DNA of 64,000 bases from Trametopsis cervina (Eukaryota > Basidiomycota > Agaricomycetes > Polyporales > Irpicaceae). The notes below the pieces were generated by a model that was not told the DNA's origin, did no database searches, and saw only the letters and a program-made list of their open reading frames with translations. Where the stretch lies: the NCBI GenBank assembly GCA_022385755.1, contig MU278353.1:705000-768999 (forward strand), in the 5' to 3' direction. Every line of letters begins with the position of its first letter. Position 1 is the stretch's first letter. Positions 1 to 11,522 of this stretch are shown here, one piece after another. The translations under genes were made by a program, and so were the position numbers.

Positions 1-753
1 GAAATATGTGACGTACGTTTGGTGTCGAAGTATCGGGTAGCCATTACTTCTGAGGTGCAGTATTCTTCGGTATTAAGCTGGGCGAGCACACCGTTCTGAA
101 CGATTTGTTCATCAAATCTCCTCCAGTAGTGCACCTCGCTTGCAACAACAACGAGACGCGATGTAGAGGAATGCGTTTCTGCAGCCTTCAGGAGATTGGG
201 CACCAGGAGGAAAGACAACAACGCAGTAGAGAGGTGGTTCACTTGTAGACTGATGGTTGAGTCGTGAGCTGCCAAAGCGATTAGATATTCTGTGTATGTG
301 CGCACCCTTCCTCCCATCCGTCTCCTGTCGGTTGGTATAGGTACGTAACTACCGCGGCATTGAGAACGAGAATGTCAATCGGCTCGCCCTTCAGTCTTCT
401 TGTGAACGTGACGACGGAGGCAAAGCTGCTCAAATCCAAAATCTCAACGTCGGGCCTGAAGGTTGTTTCTTTCGCGATGACTGAGGATCATTGGCTCATC
501 AGCATAGTGACGAACAGACAGACGATGGATTGGGATACGTACGTTCCGCGGCCTCTTGCCCCTTCTTCTCATTCCTACAGCAGAGGATGAGACGAGCAGG
601 CCTCATCCTCGCAAAATGCTTTGCGCATTCAAGCCCAATGCCTGCATTGGCACCAACGACGGTGACCGTCTTTCCCCGGACATCAGCGGTGAGCACTGGT
701 GGGACACGGGTAAACTGGCTCCCAAGGAGGTCAGTGAAACTTAGCTTGCCCAT
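1..753 (-). CDS. Short-chain dehydrogenase/reductase, 3' part missing (runs off the window)
   Basis: The protein begins at the ATG at 753 and reads into the left edge of the window, so its C-terminus is not visible. The first exon carries a Rossmann start with VGANAGIG, the glycine-rich dinucleotide-binding loop (usual form TGxxxGIG), followed by a basic CCRNEKKG turn that would suit NADP(H). A second exon, after an intron starting near 542, has a DLSSFASV segment and LVLNAA, which stands in for the usual NNAG. The last visible exon has VASEVHYW and a YFDTK that fits the catalytic YxxxK. The overall pattern is that of retinol-dehydrogenase/WW-oxidoreductase-like SDRs, which are numerous in mushrooms. 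Substrate unknown. A TATA-like GCATATATAA lies about 70 bp upstream of the start. Confidence 0.8.
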
Positions 754-1823
754 GATAAGTATTAGGCAGGAGATTTGGGGTCAGCTAAAATGTTGTGTGA
801 TTGTCCTCCTGTATGTTGGGGGCATATATAACTGGGGGGTTGTCCACAACAAATCAGTGTTTGTCACAGTAACTCGCGGCAAGGAGGGTACGTACGTATG
901 CGGATGTAGGTGGCCGCGATTACATCTGGAGGAGCTACAACCAGTACCATAGACGATACGGGCTGGAATCTACGCGTCGACGGCACGTCTGGCAGATGTC
1001 AAAGCGCCTGTCACAGGCTTGTCGCCACTTGACCATTTGCGGTCTATTGATGATAGAAAATTCAGGGGGCTCGAAACACCTCAGAAGGGCTGTGCAGAAG
1101 GGCATAATGTACTCTGTACTCTCTTCGGTACCACTAACGGAACTGACATCACGTACATGGGGCTTTTCCCTATGAGCACATGCAGTAAGTCGGGTTGGAT
1201 CCAGTCCTCAGCTGGAGAGGCGGACCTCTCGAACTCGTTGTTCCGATAGCATAAGATATCGATTTCCTGAGCATAGTTGTCAGGAATGATTAGCTGGTCT
1301 TGCTTACACGTTGAGTCTCAAATTTCGTCGGCCAAGCACTTTTTGTTTCATTTGCATCTCCGTCTGTGAATTGGAATTTGCCTCAGGTATGTAACTCATC
1401 GCAATGAAGAAAGGTGACAGTGTGACCGCAGAGACAAAGTGAGTCTCGCATCGCATGCGATGCATCTTTGCTAACCATTGTCATTGCAGGGATAAAATAC
1501 AGACAGCTGTCCTGGCCTGTGAATGTGCTGTCTGCACTCATACTTGAAGAAGAGGGCAGCGACAATATTTCACATGGCGCGTTCGCAGCTGGTGTTCATC
1601 GCAGTCATTTCATTGACCTGAGCTACCAATATAGATATTGTCTTACCTACAACGCCTACAATGAGGCAAATAAGTCTGATGTCTATTTCTTCGATTGGAT
1701 TTTCATTTGGGTATGTCGTGGACGTGAAGGTGTGGTCGCAAAGTTCTTCCGAGCGGGCGTTGTATGTGTGATCCGCTTGACGTGGGCGCCTAAAGACCAA
1801 TCCCTCTGCCTCACACCACCATT
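754..1823. other. Intergenic region without a recognised gene
   Basis: About 1.07 kb between two divergently transcribed genes, probably holding both promoters. Several open frames exist on both strands, but none shows a recognisable domain. A TATA-like stretch near 822-831 belongs to the leftward SDR gene. Confidence 0.6.
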
Positions 1824-3782
1824 ATGGCTTCCGCTACTGGTGTGTACTGTACTTCTTCTTAGTACGATAGCAAATGATTAACCTGTTCCAAAACAGGAAC
1901 TGGAAAGCTTTCTAGAGAGGAGTTCAGGAGACAGAAGGACTTGGATGCGGCGCGAAAAGCGGGTACTGCACCTGCGGCCCTTGACGAAGAGGGAAAGGCC
2001 ATAAACCCCCACATCCCACGTACGTGCGTTATTGTACATATACCTGATATGAAAGATGTTTATTCTCTCTTCATACAGAATACATTGCACAAGCTCCATG
2101 GTATCTTGATACTGGTGCACCCTCTCTCAGCCATCAGCGTATCCCCGAATACGATCGCTCTGCTGACAAACTCGACAACTGGTATGACCGCGGAGCGAAG
2201 GCTGGGCCAGCGGCGAAGAAGTTTAGAAAGGGTGCTTGTGAGAACTGTGGCGCGATGACCCACAAAAAGCAAGACTGTTTGGAACGGCCGCGGAAACGAG
2301 GCGCGAAGTTCACAAATTCGGACATCGCTCCTGACGAGATTATACAGGAGGTAGCAGCAGGCTATGACGCTAAGCGGGATAGGTGGAATGGATATGACCC
2401 GAGCGAGCATAAGAAGGTGTACGAGGAGTATGAAGCGGTAGAGGCTGCGAGGCAGAAGATGCGGGAGGAAGCGATTGACAAACAGACAACCACGGACTTG
2501 GCGGAGGTCAGAAAGGTGGCTAAGGCTGGGAAGACTGAGGCAACGAAGGAAAAGGATGATGACTTTGGAAGCAGTGAGGACGAGGATGAAGACGCAGATA
2601 AGTATGCGGAATCAGCAGATGCTGTCGGCCAGAAACTGGACACCAAGACCCGTATAACGGTTCGAAATCTACGTATCCGTGAGGACACCGCCAAGTACCT
2701 CATCAACCTGGATCCCTCTAGCGCCTACTATGACCCGAAGACACGTTCCATGCGTGACAATCCGCTCATGAATGTACCACCGGAGGAGGTATGTCCATCC
2801 GCAATTGCCCCGTAATCAGTCTGACATTTCATAAGGCCCGGTTCGCAGGCGAGAACTTCCTTCGCTACTCTGGTGAAGCAGTCGATGTCCAAAAGCTACA
2901 ACTGTTTGCATGGAACGCAGCTGCACGTGGAAACGATGTACATATGAACGCGAACCCGACTGAGGGCGAGCTTCTTCACCACAAATACGAGGAGAAGAAG
3001 GAACAACTGAAGGATACGACAAAAGTCAGTATTCTAGCGAAGTATGGCGGTGAGGAATATTTGGAGAAAGCACCAAAAGAACTTCTACAAGGTCAAACGG
3101 AGGAGTACGTCGAGTTCTCACGAACTGGACAAGTTGTCAAAGGGAAAGAACGTGCGAAAGTGCGGTCAAAATACCCTGAAGACGGTATGTACCATTATCG
3201 TCGTTCTTCCCAATTCTCCTCTCACTCTCGTCGTAGTGTACATCAACAACCACACCGCAGTTTGGGGATCCTGGTATGATCCCCCATCGGGACAATGGGG
3301 CTTCGCGTGCTGCCATTCGACAGTCCACCTCTCGTATTGTACAGGCGAAGCCGGAATTGAAGCCAATCGGGCGTCCAGTGCAAAGCATCTTCTGGCTGTT
3401 TCATCGTCAGTTGTCCAGGACGATGCCCCGGCCGAATCGTCTAGCAAGCCCGACACGGCTAGTGCGGAGGATAGACGAAAGAAGGCCGAAGAACTGTTTT
3501 CGAAGAAAAGACTGGGCGAAGGAGATTTGCAACTGGACAACCGAAAACTTGCGGATGCCATTCAAGCGGAACGGAAGCGGAAAGGGAGAGGAGAGGAGAG
3601 TGAGGCAGTAAACAAGAGGAAGAAGGCAGGGGAGAGCCACGAAGTTACGGAGGAAGAACTTGGTAAGTTTGTGCTTCAAATGATTCTTCATACTCGTACT
3701 CATCTCCTCTCCAGAGGCGTACAGGATGAACCGTCGGATGACAGAAGACCCGATGGCGAACTACGTGGATACAGATCTATAG
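1824..3782 (+). CDS. SLU7: Pre-mRNA-splicing factor SLU7
   Basis: Second-step splicing factor that helps choose the 3' splice site inside the spliceosome. Six exons splice in phase (1824-1839, 1897-2019, 2079-2788, 2836-3184, 3237-3662, 3715-3782) and give 563 residues, close to the family's usual size. Diagnostic blocks in order: [20 protein letters not shown] and [14 protein letters not shown] near the N-terminus; a CCHC zinc knuckle [24 protein letters not shown]; the [13 protein letters not shown] block; an acidic stretch; [15 protein letters not shown] text (here [10 protein letters not shown]); [13 protein letters not shown]; and a [13 protein letters not shown] block. The tail ends in [14 protein letters not shown]. 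The first exon is only 16 nt long, and the ATG at 1824 is the only start that leads into the conserved N-terminus in phase. Confidence 0.95.
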
Positions 3783-4062
3783 TCACGGTGCATGCATCGT
3801 CGTGGTGTTCTTCCTTTGTCTTACTTTGTATATGTTAACCTTGTATTCTAACTAATTCGAGATGTAGCGCAGACATAGGGTCTGCTCATATTACTCGACA
3901 TGCGACAACGCTGAAGCTTTAAGGTTTGTTGGCGACGTGAAAAGCAGCAGAAGCGGATTTGATCATCGCCCTACGTGTTTGTCTTTTCCGTCCGGGCCTG
4001 ACGCTCTAGGTTCATGTCAGCGAACATTGTGTTTCAATTGGCAGCGGTCTTACTCAAACTCG

Positions 4063-5876
4063 CTAGCACGTCTCCCATTGTACCCAATGGTTGTGCGTAG
4101 AGGGATCTGAGTAGCAAACCTCAGGCAACTTCATGTATGGTGGTCTATCACCCCGCGGTATGTCTTCGAAAAGGACGTGTTGAACAAGGTGTCGAAAATC
4201 GAGCGGAGCATCTTGCTTGAAGGTAGAAAATGCGCTGGTGTCACGGTAGGGGTCACGTACAAAGCGCAAAGTGTGTATCGGCCGGCCGCGTTGCTTTCTG
4301 TCCCTGGCAAAATTCAAGATTGCAGAGTAATACTCCGCAACCTGCGAGTGAAGCTGCACCTCAGCTAGGGCGGGGAAGGCATTGTACCTGGCGATGAGCT
4401 TCAGCCACTCATCTTCATAATCCGGTATAACGAGCTTGTTGACTTCCGGCATCTCCCCAAATGACCTGGACGTGCTGCGACGTGCCCCACGAACCCCTTG
4501 ATCAGCCGGCCACACATCCCAAAGCCAAAGCTCCTGGACGTTACGCCTATGTATGAACATGGGCAAAGGAGTATCCCATCCCCCACACCATGCATGTAAA
4601 GCATCGCTGCCATCTGTCCCGATGATCTTAGTGTCTGAAATGTAGAGGCGGCTGACTGGAAAGGACCTCTGTGTGCCCAGATCCGTAATGTTGAAGTCGT
4701 AGACCCGAGCGCAACCTTTCATGATCAACTTCGGCTCAATGACGCGAGTGAAGAGTGAGCCCTTCATCACAAGTCTTTTCAATACTGACATAGAGATTCG
4801 AGTTTCGGGTCCTATCGTCTGCTTTGCCGTTGCTATCTGCTCTTGGCCAGCATGACGCTCACTATTATCAAGTATGACGAGGTCCTCGAGTGTCATAGCA
4901 TTGGACGCGAGTACATCCAGGAGTCCCTTCACATCGGCGAGAATAGAAAGGGAAACTGTGGTCAAGATCAGGCATCGCAGCGTGCAAAACGTTCCTGTCT
5001 GCCATCTCGTGTAGTCACGTACGACCAGTGTGTGAAGGCGTGGTGTGTTCACGTGGCTGAGCAACGGAGGATCAAAACTCGGTCGAATCTGTTCTGCAGG
5101 TGCTGCGCATACGAGCTCCAAAACCTCCAGTTGCGTAGCGTTTCTGGTCCAAGCAGGAACGTTCTCATTGTCAGAAGAGATGGAGATGCGCAAGTGTCGG
5201 ATACGATGCGTGTTGGCTAGCAAGTCTGTCGCAATTGGTATCTTGGTTGAATCTGGCGATAGATAGGATTTGGCACCCAGAAATAGCACATTGAGGGGGC
5301 AGCCACCAGAGCGCAACAGTTGCACAGATACAAAGCGGGAAAGGGCGTCGGCGTTCCCCATTCTGAGCGGGATGAGGATGTCTGACCACAAGTAGGGAGT
5401 TGAAACGATGATCTGTCGCCAGTATCGACAAACAAGGGAGTGCTTGTGCCATTCGTACTTGATTGCATTTGCATCGGTTTCATGCGGTCCGAGATTTTTG
5501 TAGGGCGGCATGAGAAAAGTAAAGATAGTTCCAAGTATCTCCACTGGAATACGGTTTATTGGAGAAAATCGATTTTGAATGGTGCGCACAGCACATAACA
5601 GAGTTTTCACGCGCTCAGCAAGAGATGCGTACTGGACATAGGGAATTAGAGAGGGGAGGCATGTGTGATAGATTGACGAACGTACTGTATGCGCATTAAG
5701 TTCATTGTGCAGGCTTGATACAAGTTAGTTAGTCGATGTAGAAGGTGATGAAGGTCCACTCACTGAGCCGTTTCGTAATCATCGAAAGTGTTGGTGAGCC
5801 AGTCGATGCTATCAAAAACATACTGAAGACACTGTTGCATTTTTTCTAGATTGAATTCAAAGGGTGGATGACTCAT
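4063..5876 (-). CDS. F-box-like domain protein of the basidiomycete leucine-rich type
   Basis: Three exons (5876-5764, 5713-5686, 5631-4063) give 569 residues. After a short helical lead (LHNELNAHTYASLAERVKTL) comes the block INRIPVEILGTIFTF, then SLVCRYWRQIIVSTPYLWSDI. This is the F-box-like start shared by large families of agaricomycete proteins, which are thought to act as substrate adaptors in SCF ubiquitin ligases. The rest is a long region with repeated LRHLRIS- and LEVLELV-type segments, suggesting irregular leucine-rich repeats. No known substrate can be inferred. The start was chosen because exons 1 and 2 join in phase to this conserved lead; the ORF of exon 3 alone would begin inside it. 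Confidence 0.85.
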
Positions 5877-6959
5877 GGTTAAAAATGAACAGGTGCGATG
5901 TGGCTGGGGAAGACGAAAGCTCGCACATCGCTATATATCGGATTGATACTCTGCGCGTGACATTGGCACGGTCACATGACGGAAGAGATCCTTGCCGCTG
6001 GTCGTTTGGCGCTTATCAGACGTGTGCTGTAAACGGAAGGCGTCGGGAATATTGTCTGTGTCCATGGAGATGTCTTTCATTGTGCACCTTAGGCCACGGA
6101 TATCTCCAACTCACCAATGCGTTTTATCGGCCAGTGTTCTTGTCGAACTTTGTTCATTTAAATTGTGGCCATTCTGCAAGCTGAATTTCCACCATTGCGT
6201 TCAAGAAAGGACTCCTGCAAAGTTCGCAAGAGTTCTGCTGTCTTTGTTTTACGGGAACGAGGCTTAGGGTTTCGTCTGGCCGCAGAGGCTTTGCATATAG
6301 TAATGTATCAAACTCCGCACTACTCAGACGCACCACATTGGTTGCCTGAAGCCCGGCACCATCATCGCAAGTTACCGACTGCAAGGCCGTCGTTCATCCA
6401 CTCCCAGGCCCTGAGGATAAATCCTGCACTCGAGTGCCGTAGCAAAGCTGTTTCGATACTGTTTCAATCCAGTCCTCTGTATGCGTTACATAGCCGGCCC
6501 TTACAATGCCAGAACATCCCAGGTTGCACCCTTCTCTAGCTCCCTACATAGGAATAAACATGCACGCTCCATCCCCCGACTGCATGGTACTACAGTGGAT
6601 GCAGGCCGCCTTCATTAATGCCACATCCGCTTATGGTGTTTGGGCCCGAGGGCAGTTGCGCATGGACCCTGACTTTTTGATTTTGTGGCCTGGTCGTCTC
6701 TTGTTGGCCCGCGGCCAACCTGATACGACTGACAGCACCTTACTAGCCGCTTTTCGGACATCTCGAACGGTACAACCTGGACATAGCCAAGGCCGCGAGT
6801 GCAAGATGTGGCGGGCCTCGCGAATAGGTTGCTCAAGAAGCGCGAACGTGGACTGGTATTTAAGTAATGGGCGAAGACGGTCTCAAAGCTCAAGCTGAGC
6901 AGACCTCTCAATACCCTCGCTCTCGCCTTCACCTCTGTACCGCCCTCCGCCCCATTCTC
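5877..6959. other. Intergenic region, probably two promoters
   Basis: Divergent intergenic space of about 1.1 kb. A 254-codon open frame runs antisense over its right part and over the next gene, but it has no recognisable domain and reads as a shadow. I see no RNA gene or repeat. Confidence 0.5.
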
Positions 6960-8154
6960 ATGCCTGTCACCAGAAGCATGGCTCGCATGGGCCGCCAAAC
7001 TGTACGCAGGGCAGTAACTCATCGTACTTCGCGTTACGTCACTGCAACCACAGAATCCGCCAAGTACGCCCATAGCTCTAATGGGGTGGATGCAACTCAG
7101 CGTGACATTGAGACTCATCCCCTCTTTCCCGACCTGAGAAAGACTTGGCATACTGCCGTGGACCGTTTGTTCGGCTGGCGTCACCATCATCGAGGTGAAT
7201 ATATCAACTTCCCGGAAGGCACTCCGACTATGGAGCGCATCACAAAGGTCTGTCAGCGTGCAGGCGTGGATACTTCGATTCTGCAGCCGATTACTTGCTT
7301 GATACCGAAAGGCAGCGGCTATGAGAAGGTATGTAGTCTTAAGCCTCCATTCAAATTTTGTTTTGACTGAGAACATCACACGCAGGCCTTATTCTGTTTT
7401 CCGTGTCTGTACCAGGGCCCAGGAAAAGAGGTTGTATCCTTTACCGTCACGAGGACTCGCGCCGCGAAGGGACACTCCGGCACAGACGGACACAAAAGGA
7501 TAGTTGCCAAACTGCTCGGCGTGGAAACGGCTTGTTTGAATAATCTATCCGCCTGTCCGGTTACTGGCTGCACCTTCAAGTAGGTCCTATATGTGATCTC
7601 CACCGTTCATTCCCTTGTCTTACCGTCACCTCAGGGCATGTATAGAGCGAACCCACACAATGAGACTCCATATGCAGGACGTGCATCCTACGGCTCGAGA
7701 GAACGTATCGCGCACACATGAAACAGGTTCACCCCACTTGTCCGTGGCTCCCATCCGCTCGCAGACATCCGAGGTCTTGGGCACCACGGCCAGTCCATCC
7801 CTTTCACCGCTCTCATCTCTGCCGTCTATCCCCTCCCGGTCCCCCTCGCCGGTTGACATCCCTGCACCTTCACTCCCCAACATGTACCAACAATACAACT
7901 GGTGGGACAATTACTATCCGATGGTTGGGACCAGCCAGCAACTGTTCTGGCCTGAACCGCCAGTATTCGTGAACCGGCAGTATCCCCCTCCATTTGCAGA
8001 CCAGTATGCACCCCCTGAGTTGCCAACAGCGGAATCGAATGTCGAATATTCGTTCATATCTCAAACTGACATCGACAACCAGTGGCGTGGTTCGCTGTCT
8101 CCCTCCCTGGAGATTATACAAATGCCCTTCGACCCGTCAATGTGGCCCATGTAG
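6960..8154 (+). CDS. Hypothetical protein with a degenerate C2H2-like finger
   Basis: Three exons (6960-7328, 7386-7579, 7635-8154) join in phase into 360 residues. The start is taken at MPVTRSMARMG, preceded by a pyrimidine-rich leader; an in-frame ATG at 6867 is the alternative. A domain of about 100 residues with LFPDLRKTWHTAVDRLFGW and LFCFPCLYQG is followed by CPVTGCTFKACIERTHTMRL, whose spacing (Cys-x4-Cys, then His-x5-His or His-x4-His) resembles a C2H2 zinc finger with a widened Cys pair. The C-terminal 170 residues are Ser/Pro- and Tyr/Gln-rich, like a low-complexity activation region. This would suit a DNA-binding regulator, but I do not recognise the family and the function is inferred only from these features. 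Confidence 0.7.
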
Positions 8155-8743
8155 TGTGCCGTATCACCCACGACTCTGTATTAGGATTATGCGTATCATA
8201 GCAACCTATGGCCCTCATCTTATATAATATACTTATGCTTTTTCATCGTCCGCCACAATATCCATGAATTTTTGAGAAGGTATTCGAAGGTGTGCCTCTG
8301 ACGTCTAGACCGAGGGCAGCGCAGTCCTCCAATGTCGCGACTTCACGACATTTCACTGTACGTGGTCAGCCATCTCAACCAGTATATCTCATAACACATC
8401 ATGATACTAGTATTCTGAACGTACGTGCCAATGCATTCGGACACTTCGGATCCGTGTCACAACAAGACTCAGGAGCAGTGCTTACCGATGATACGGAGCA
8501 TGTCAATACCGAAAGCGTGGAGGTGCAAGCATTGACACTTGTTCCACTGAATTGTAGCAGCGACCAAGTGCCGATAAAACTGGAAACGCAACCAATAAAT
8601 GACATGCGTGCTGTTGGCTCGATATTGCGTGTTATTGTACAAGAATTACATGTTGATATGATACATGAGAGTTCGGTTTGGGTTGCAAGGTGTAGGTGGA
8701 GGGTGTAGTGACGATTCTAGTCAGACGCAGAAGATTCTGCGCT
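8155..8743. other. Intergenic region with one weak secreted-like small ORF
   Basis: 590 bp between two converging genes. The minus strand from 8605 encodes a 68-residue frame with a hydrophobic start (FIGTWSLLQFSG) and five cysteines after it. No further exon could be joined with confidence, so it is not called as a gene. Confidence 0.3.
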
Positions 8744-10218
8744 TCAGCGCTGCCCGTAAGCCTTGGTCTCGTAGCCCTCTGCAATACATGTCAGTATTCG
8801 TCGCCTTCTCAATTCCACGGGAGACTCACTTTTGCCGATGATGACGTTGGCAGGGGTCTGAGGCTTGTTGTTGAAGAAGTTGTCCAAGATCTGCTTGGTT
8901 CCGTCGGCGTAACGCCTCTGTGCGTCGAGGGTAGTACCAGAGTAATGGGGAGTCATGCCGTTGCCTCCGTTCAACGGGTTCTTCATGGTACGCCATACGT
9001 GCTCCTTTGGGGCGGGTTGGACGTTCCAGACGTCACCTGCATAGCCGTTAAGATGCCCGCTCTTGATAGCAGCAGCGACATCCTCCGCGTTACAGATGGC
9101 GCCACGGGCAGTGTTGACTACAACCAGTCAGCCAAAGCAGATTTCGATGGAGCGAAGTGAGTCTTACCCAGCCACGATCCCTTCTTGAATGATTTCAAGA
9201 GGTCGGCATTGACAAGGTTTCTTGTGCCTTCGTGAAGCGGTGCGTTGACAGTGACAACATCGCATTGCGAGACAAAGTCTTTGAGATCTTCCACGCGACG
9301 GGCACCAACGGCCTTTGCAGCATCCTCAGGGAGGGGCGCATAGTCGTAGTACAGGAGCTCTTTGGGGCTGAAGGGAACCAGACGTTGCAGAACACGGTAT
9401 CCGATACGACCAGCGCCAATGGTGCCAATGACCTTGCCCTCCAAATCAAACGCGTTGCGGGCCACTTCCGAAACTTGCCAGTCACCGCGTTCGATCATCT
9501 GCAGTGGTATATTTAGCCTCAGTTCGAGTCGGATTAAGAGCGAGCGCACAGACCTCATGGGCGGGCACAAAGTTTCTGACGAGAAGGAGCATGCTCATCA
9601 CGACATGCTCGGCAACAGAGGTGACGTTGGAGCCCGTGACTTCAAGCACCTCGATCCCCTTCTCGGCAGCTGCGTTCAGGTCGACGTGATCAGAACCGAC
9701 ACCAGCGGTGATGCAGGCCTTCAAGTTTTTAGCCTGAAATCAAAGATGATGTCATCAGAGGGAGGGCTCAGTACACCCGTGCGGTAGGATGCCGACCTTG
9801 TCCAGCAGCTCGCGGGTCAGATAGCCAGGGTGAAAGGGAGTGGTGATCACAACATCGGCCTATCAGTAGGGTAGTCAGTCAATGGTCAACAGCTGAAGCC
9901 GGGCGAACCTACGTCGACAATGTTTTTGTGCAGGAAGCTCTGATAACCTTCCTTGTCGTCGCTGACATGATATTCGTGACCTTGAGATTCGAGCCACGGG
10001 CGAAGGCCAAGCTGTATCGGAGAGTCAGCATTGGATCTGACATGAACCTAGCCCGAACTGACCTCGTTCTCGACTGTACCTAGAAGACGAGGCTCCTGCT
10101 TGGCAGCCTCACCGCCCTTGTACAAGATAGCGATGACCTTCAAGCCGCGCGATTGCTGGTTGAAGGTAGACGCATTGCGGAGGCTCGAAAGAGCTGTTAT
10201 ACGAGCACGAGAGAGCAT
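8744..10218 (-). CDS. FDH: NAD+-dependent formate dehydrogenase
   Basis: Oxidises formate to CO2 with NAD+, the last step of C1 and oxalate-derived formate disposal. It belongs to the D-2-hydroxyacid dehydrogenase superfamily. Seven or eight short exons splice into roughly 380 residues. Visible landmarks: [51 protein letters not shown], the NAD-binding [45 protein letters not shown], and the C-terminal [17 protein letters not shown] with the active-site His. The last exon (8778-8744) is tiny and ends YETKAYGQR. The N-terminus [17 protein letters not shown] is basic and Ser-rich with no acidic residue, like a mitochondrial presequence. The key catalytic region looks complete. Confidence 0.96.
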
Positions 10219-11522
10219 GGTTTAGAACGGCTAGTTTGGGATAGCCGAAGAGGAGTGGTGGTGAGGAGTGGTGAGAATCAGGAGGTGGGCACCAGACAAC
10301 CAACTTATATATGGTTGACAGGGCGCACCTCCGTGCTAGCACGCATGTGTGAGAAACGGCGGCTGGCGTCGAGATAGAACATGAGTAGGACCCGGCACGG
10401 CACGAGCGAGACGATGGAGGGATTTCAGTATGATGCAAGAAGCTCCTGATGACGCCGTGAATATGTCGAGACCAGCTGGGAAATTCCGGTGGATAATCGA
10501 TAATCCTCCACCTCCTATCCGAGCGCTAACCCCAGTATCTTCCGGTCCGTCCGCGGGCGTACTGTCAACATTGGCAGACTTTCACTGTACGGCTTAATAC
10601 CGCCCTTGTAACTTGAATATATGCAGATGTAGACACGCTTTGAGATTCGCATTATCGTCGAGGTTGCAGAGGCCGTAAGATGAATTTTAAAGGTGCTTTT
10701 CTTCGTGAATTGAACGTGCCGCGAATCGGAGGGAATGGAACAGGTCATCTGATTGATCTTCTCAGCGTTCACAAGGCCATGAGTGTCTGGGTGCGGATGC
10801 GACTCCCTCCGAACTTTCATGCTTGCCTGGGGGTCCCGTGGTTATGTGAGACTTGACAGACACGATCTCTTCCGACACGGCCTCCCGGAACCAGACGGAA
10901 CGTTTGATCCAGTCCAGAATAAGGTTGCATACTGCATTTCTCATTCCTCGCACCAGGCACTAAAAGAGCAAAGGATGATATTGTTCCGACATTGGTATGC
11001 AAAGTACTCACTCGGTCTAGGTGTTCTGACCGCCTCGTATGGTCCTCTTATTCTTCCATCGTAATACTATATGCGTTTGCTTAGCTCTGCTTATATATAA
11101 TGGCCTATCGGGCGTTGGTCCAAGTAAACCACAGCTTCTACGGTCGCACACGGCCCTAAAAAGAAACCGATAAGTAACAACAGTGCGTCTACAGAACGCA
11201 CCCATGGGAATCAATTCCTGTGTGTTCTCATCCCAGCTATCAATGCCGAGCTTGTGAGAGCCGAACCATTCTGACAAAGATGTGATAATGGGAGTCTGGT
11301 GTATTATCGAAGATGCTACGGCCAGCGACTTAATATATAGGCATCCAGGAGGAGCAAAAGATACGCTTATAACTACCTGGAGTGGGAGACGAGTTAAAAT
11401 GAGACTTTTTGCATACGCCGGTTCATGTCATGTGTTTGTGGCACTCACCTACGATACGTCTGTCCACAACCGGTGGCAGTCTATTTTCATAGTACAACGT
11501 CTGTCCGTGTCAAAGAAATGGT
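10219..11522. other. Intergenic region of 1.3 kb
   Basis: Contains the promoter of the formate dehydrogenase gene and the 3' flank of the EXS gene. A very short spliced minus-strand frame can be built from 11277 with an intron ending in TTTCTTTTTAG. It gives only about 45 residues of unknown sequence and lacks a CaaX end, so I do not call it. Confidence 0.4.

Noticed and set aside
6615..7379. 254-codon minus-strand open frame
   Set aside because: It lies antisense over the spliced finger-like gene, shows no domain, and its composition looks like an out-of-frame translation.
8399..8605. Cys-containing minus-strand frame resembling the start of a secreted RNase T2
   Set aside because: Only a few Cys match the spacing, the following conserved Trp/His blocks are absent, and no further exon joins.
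11017..11277. Tiny spliced minus-strand peptide, considered as a pheromone precursor
   Set aside because: The product would be about 45 residues and does not end in a CaaX box, so there is no support for a pheromone or any other role.
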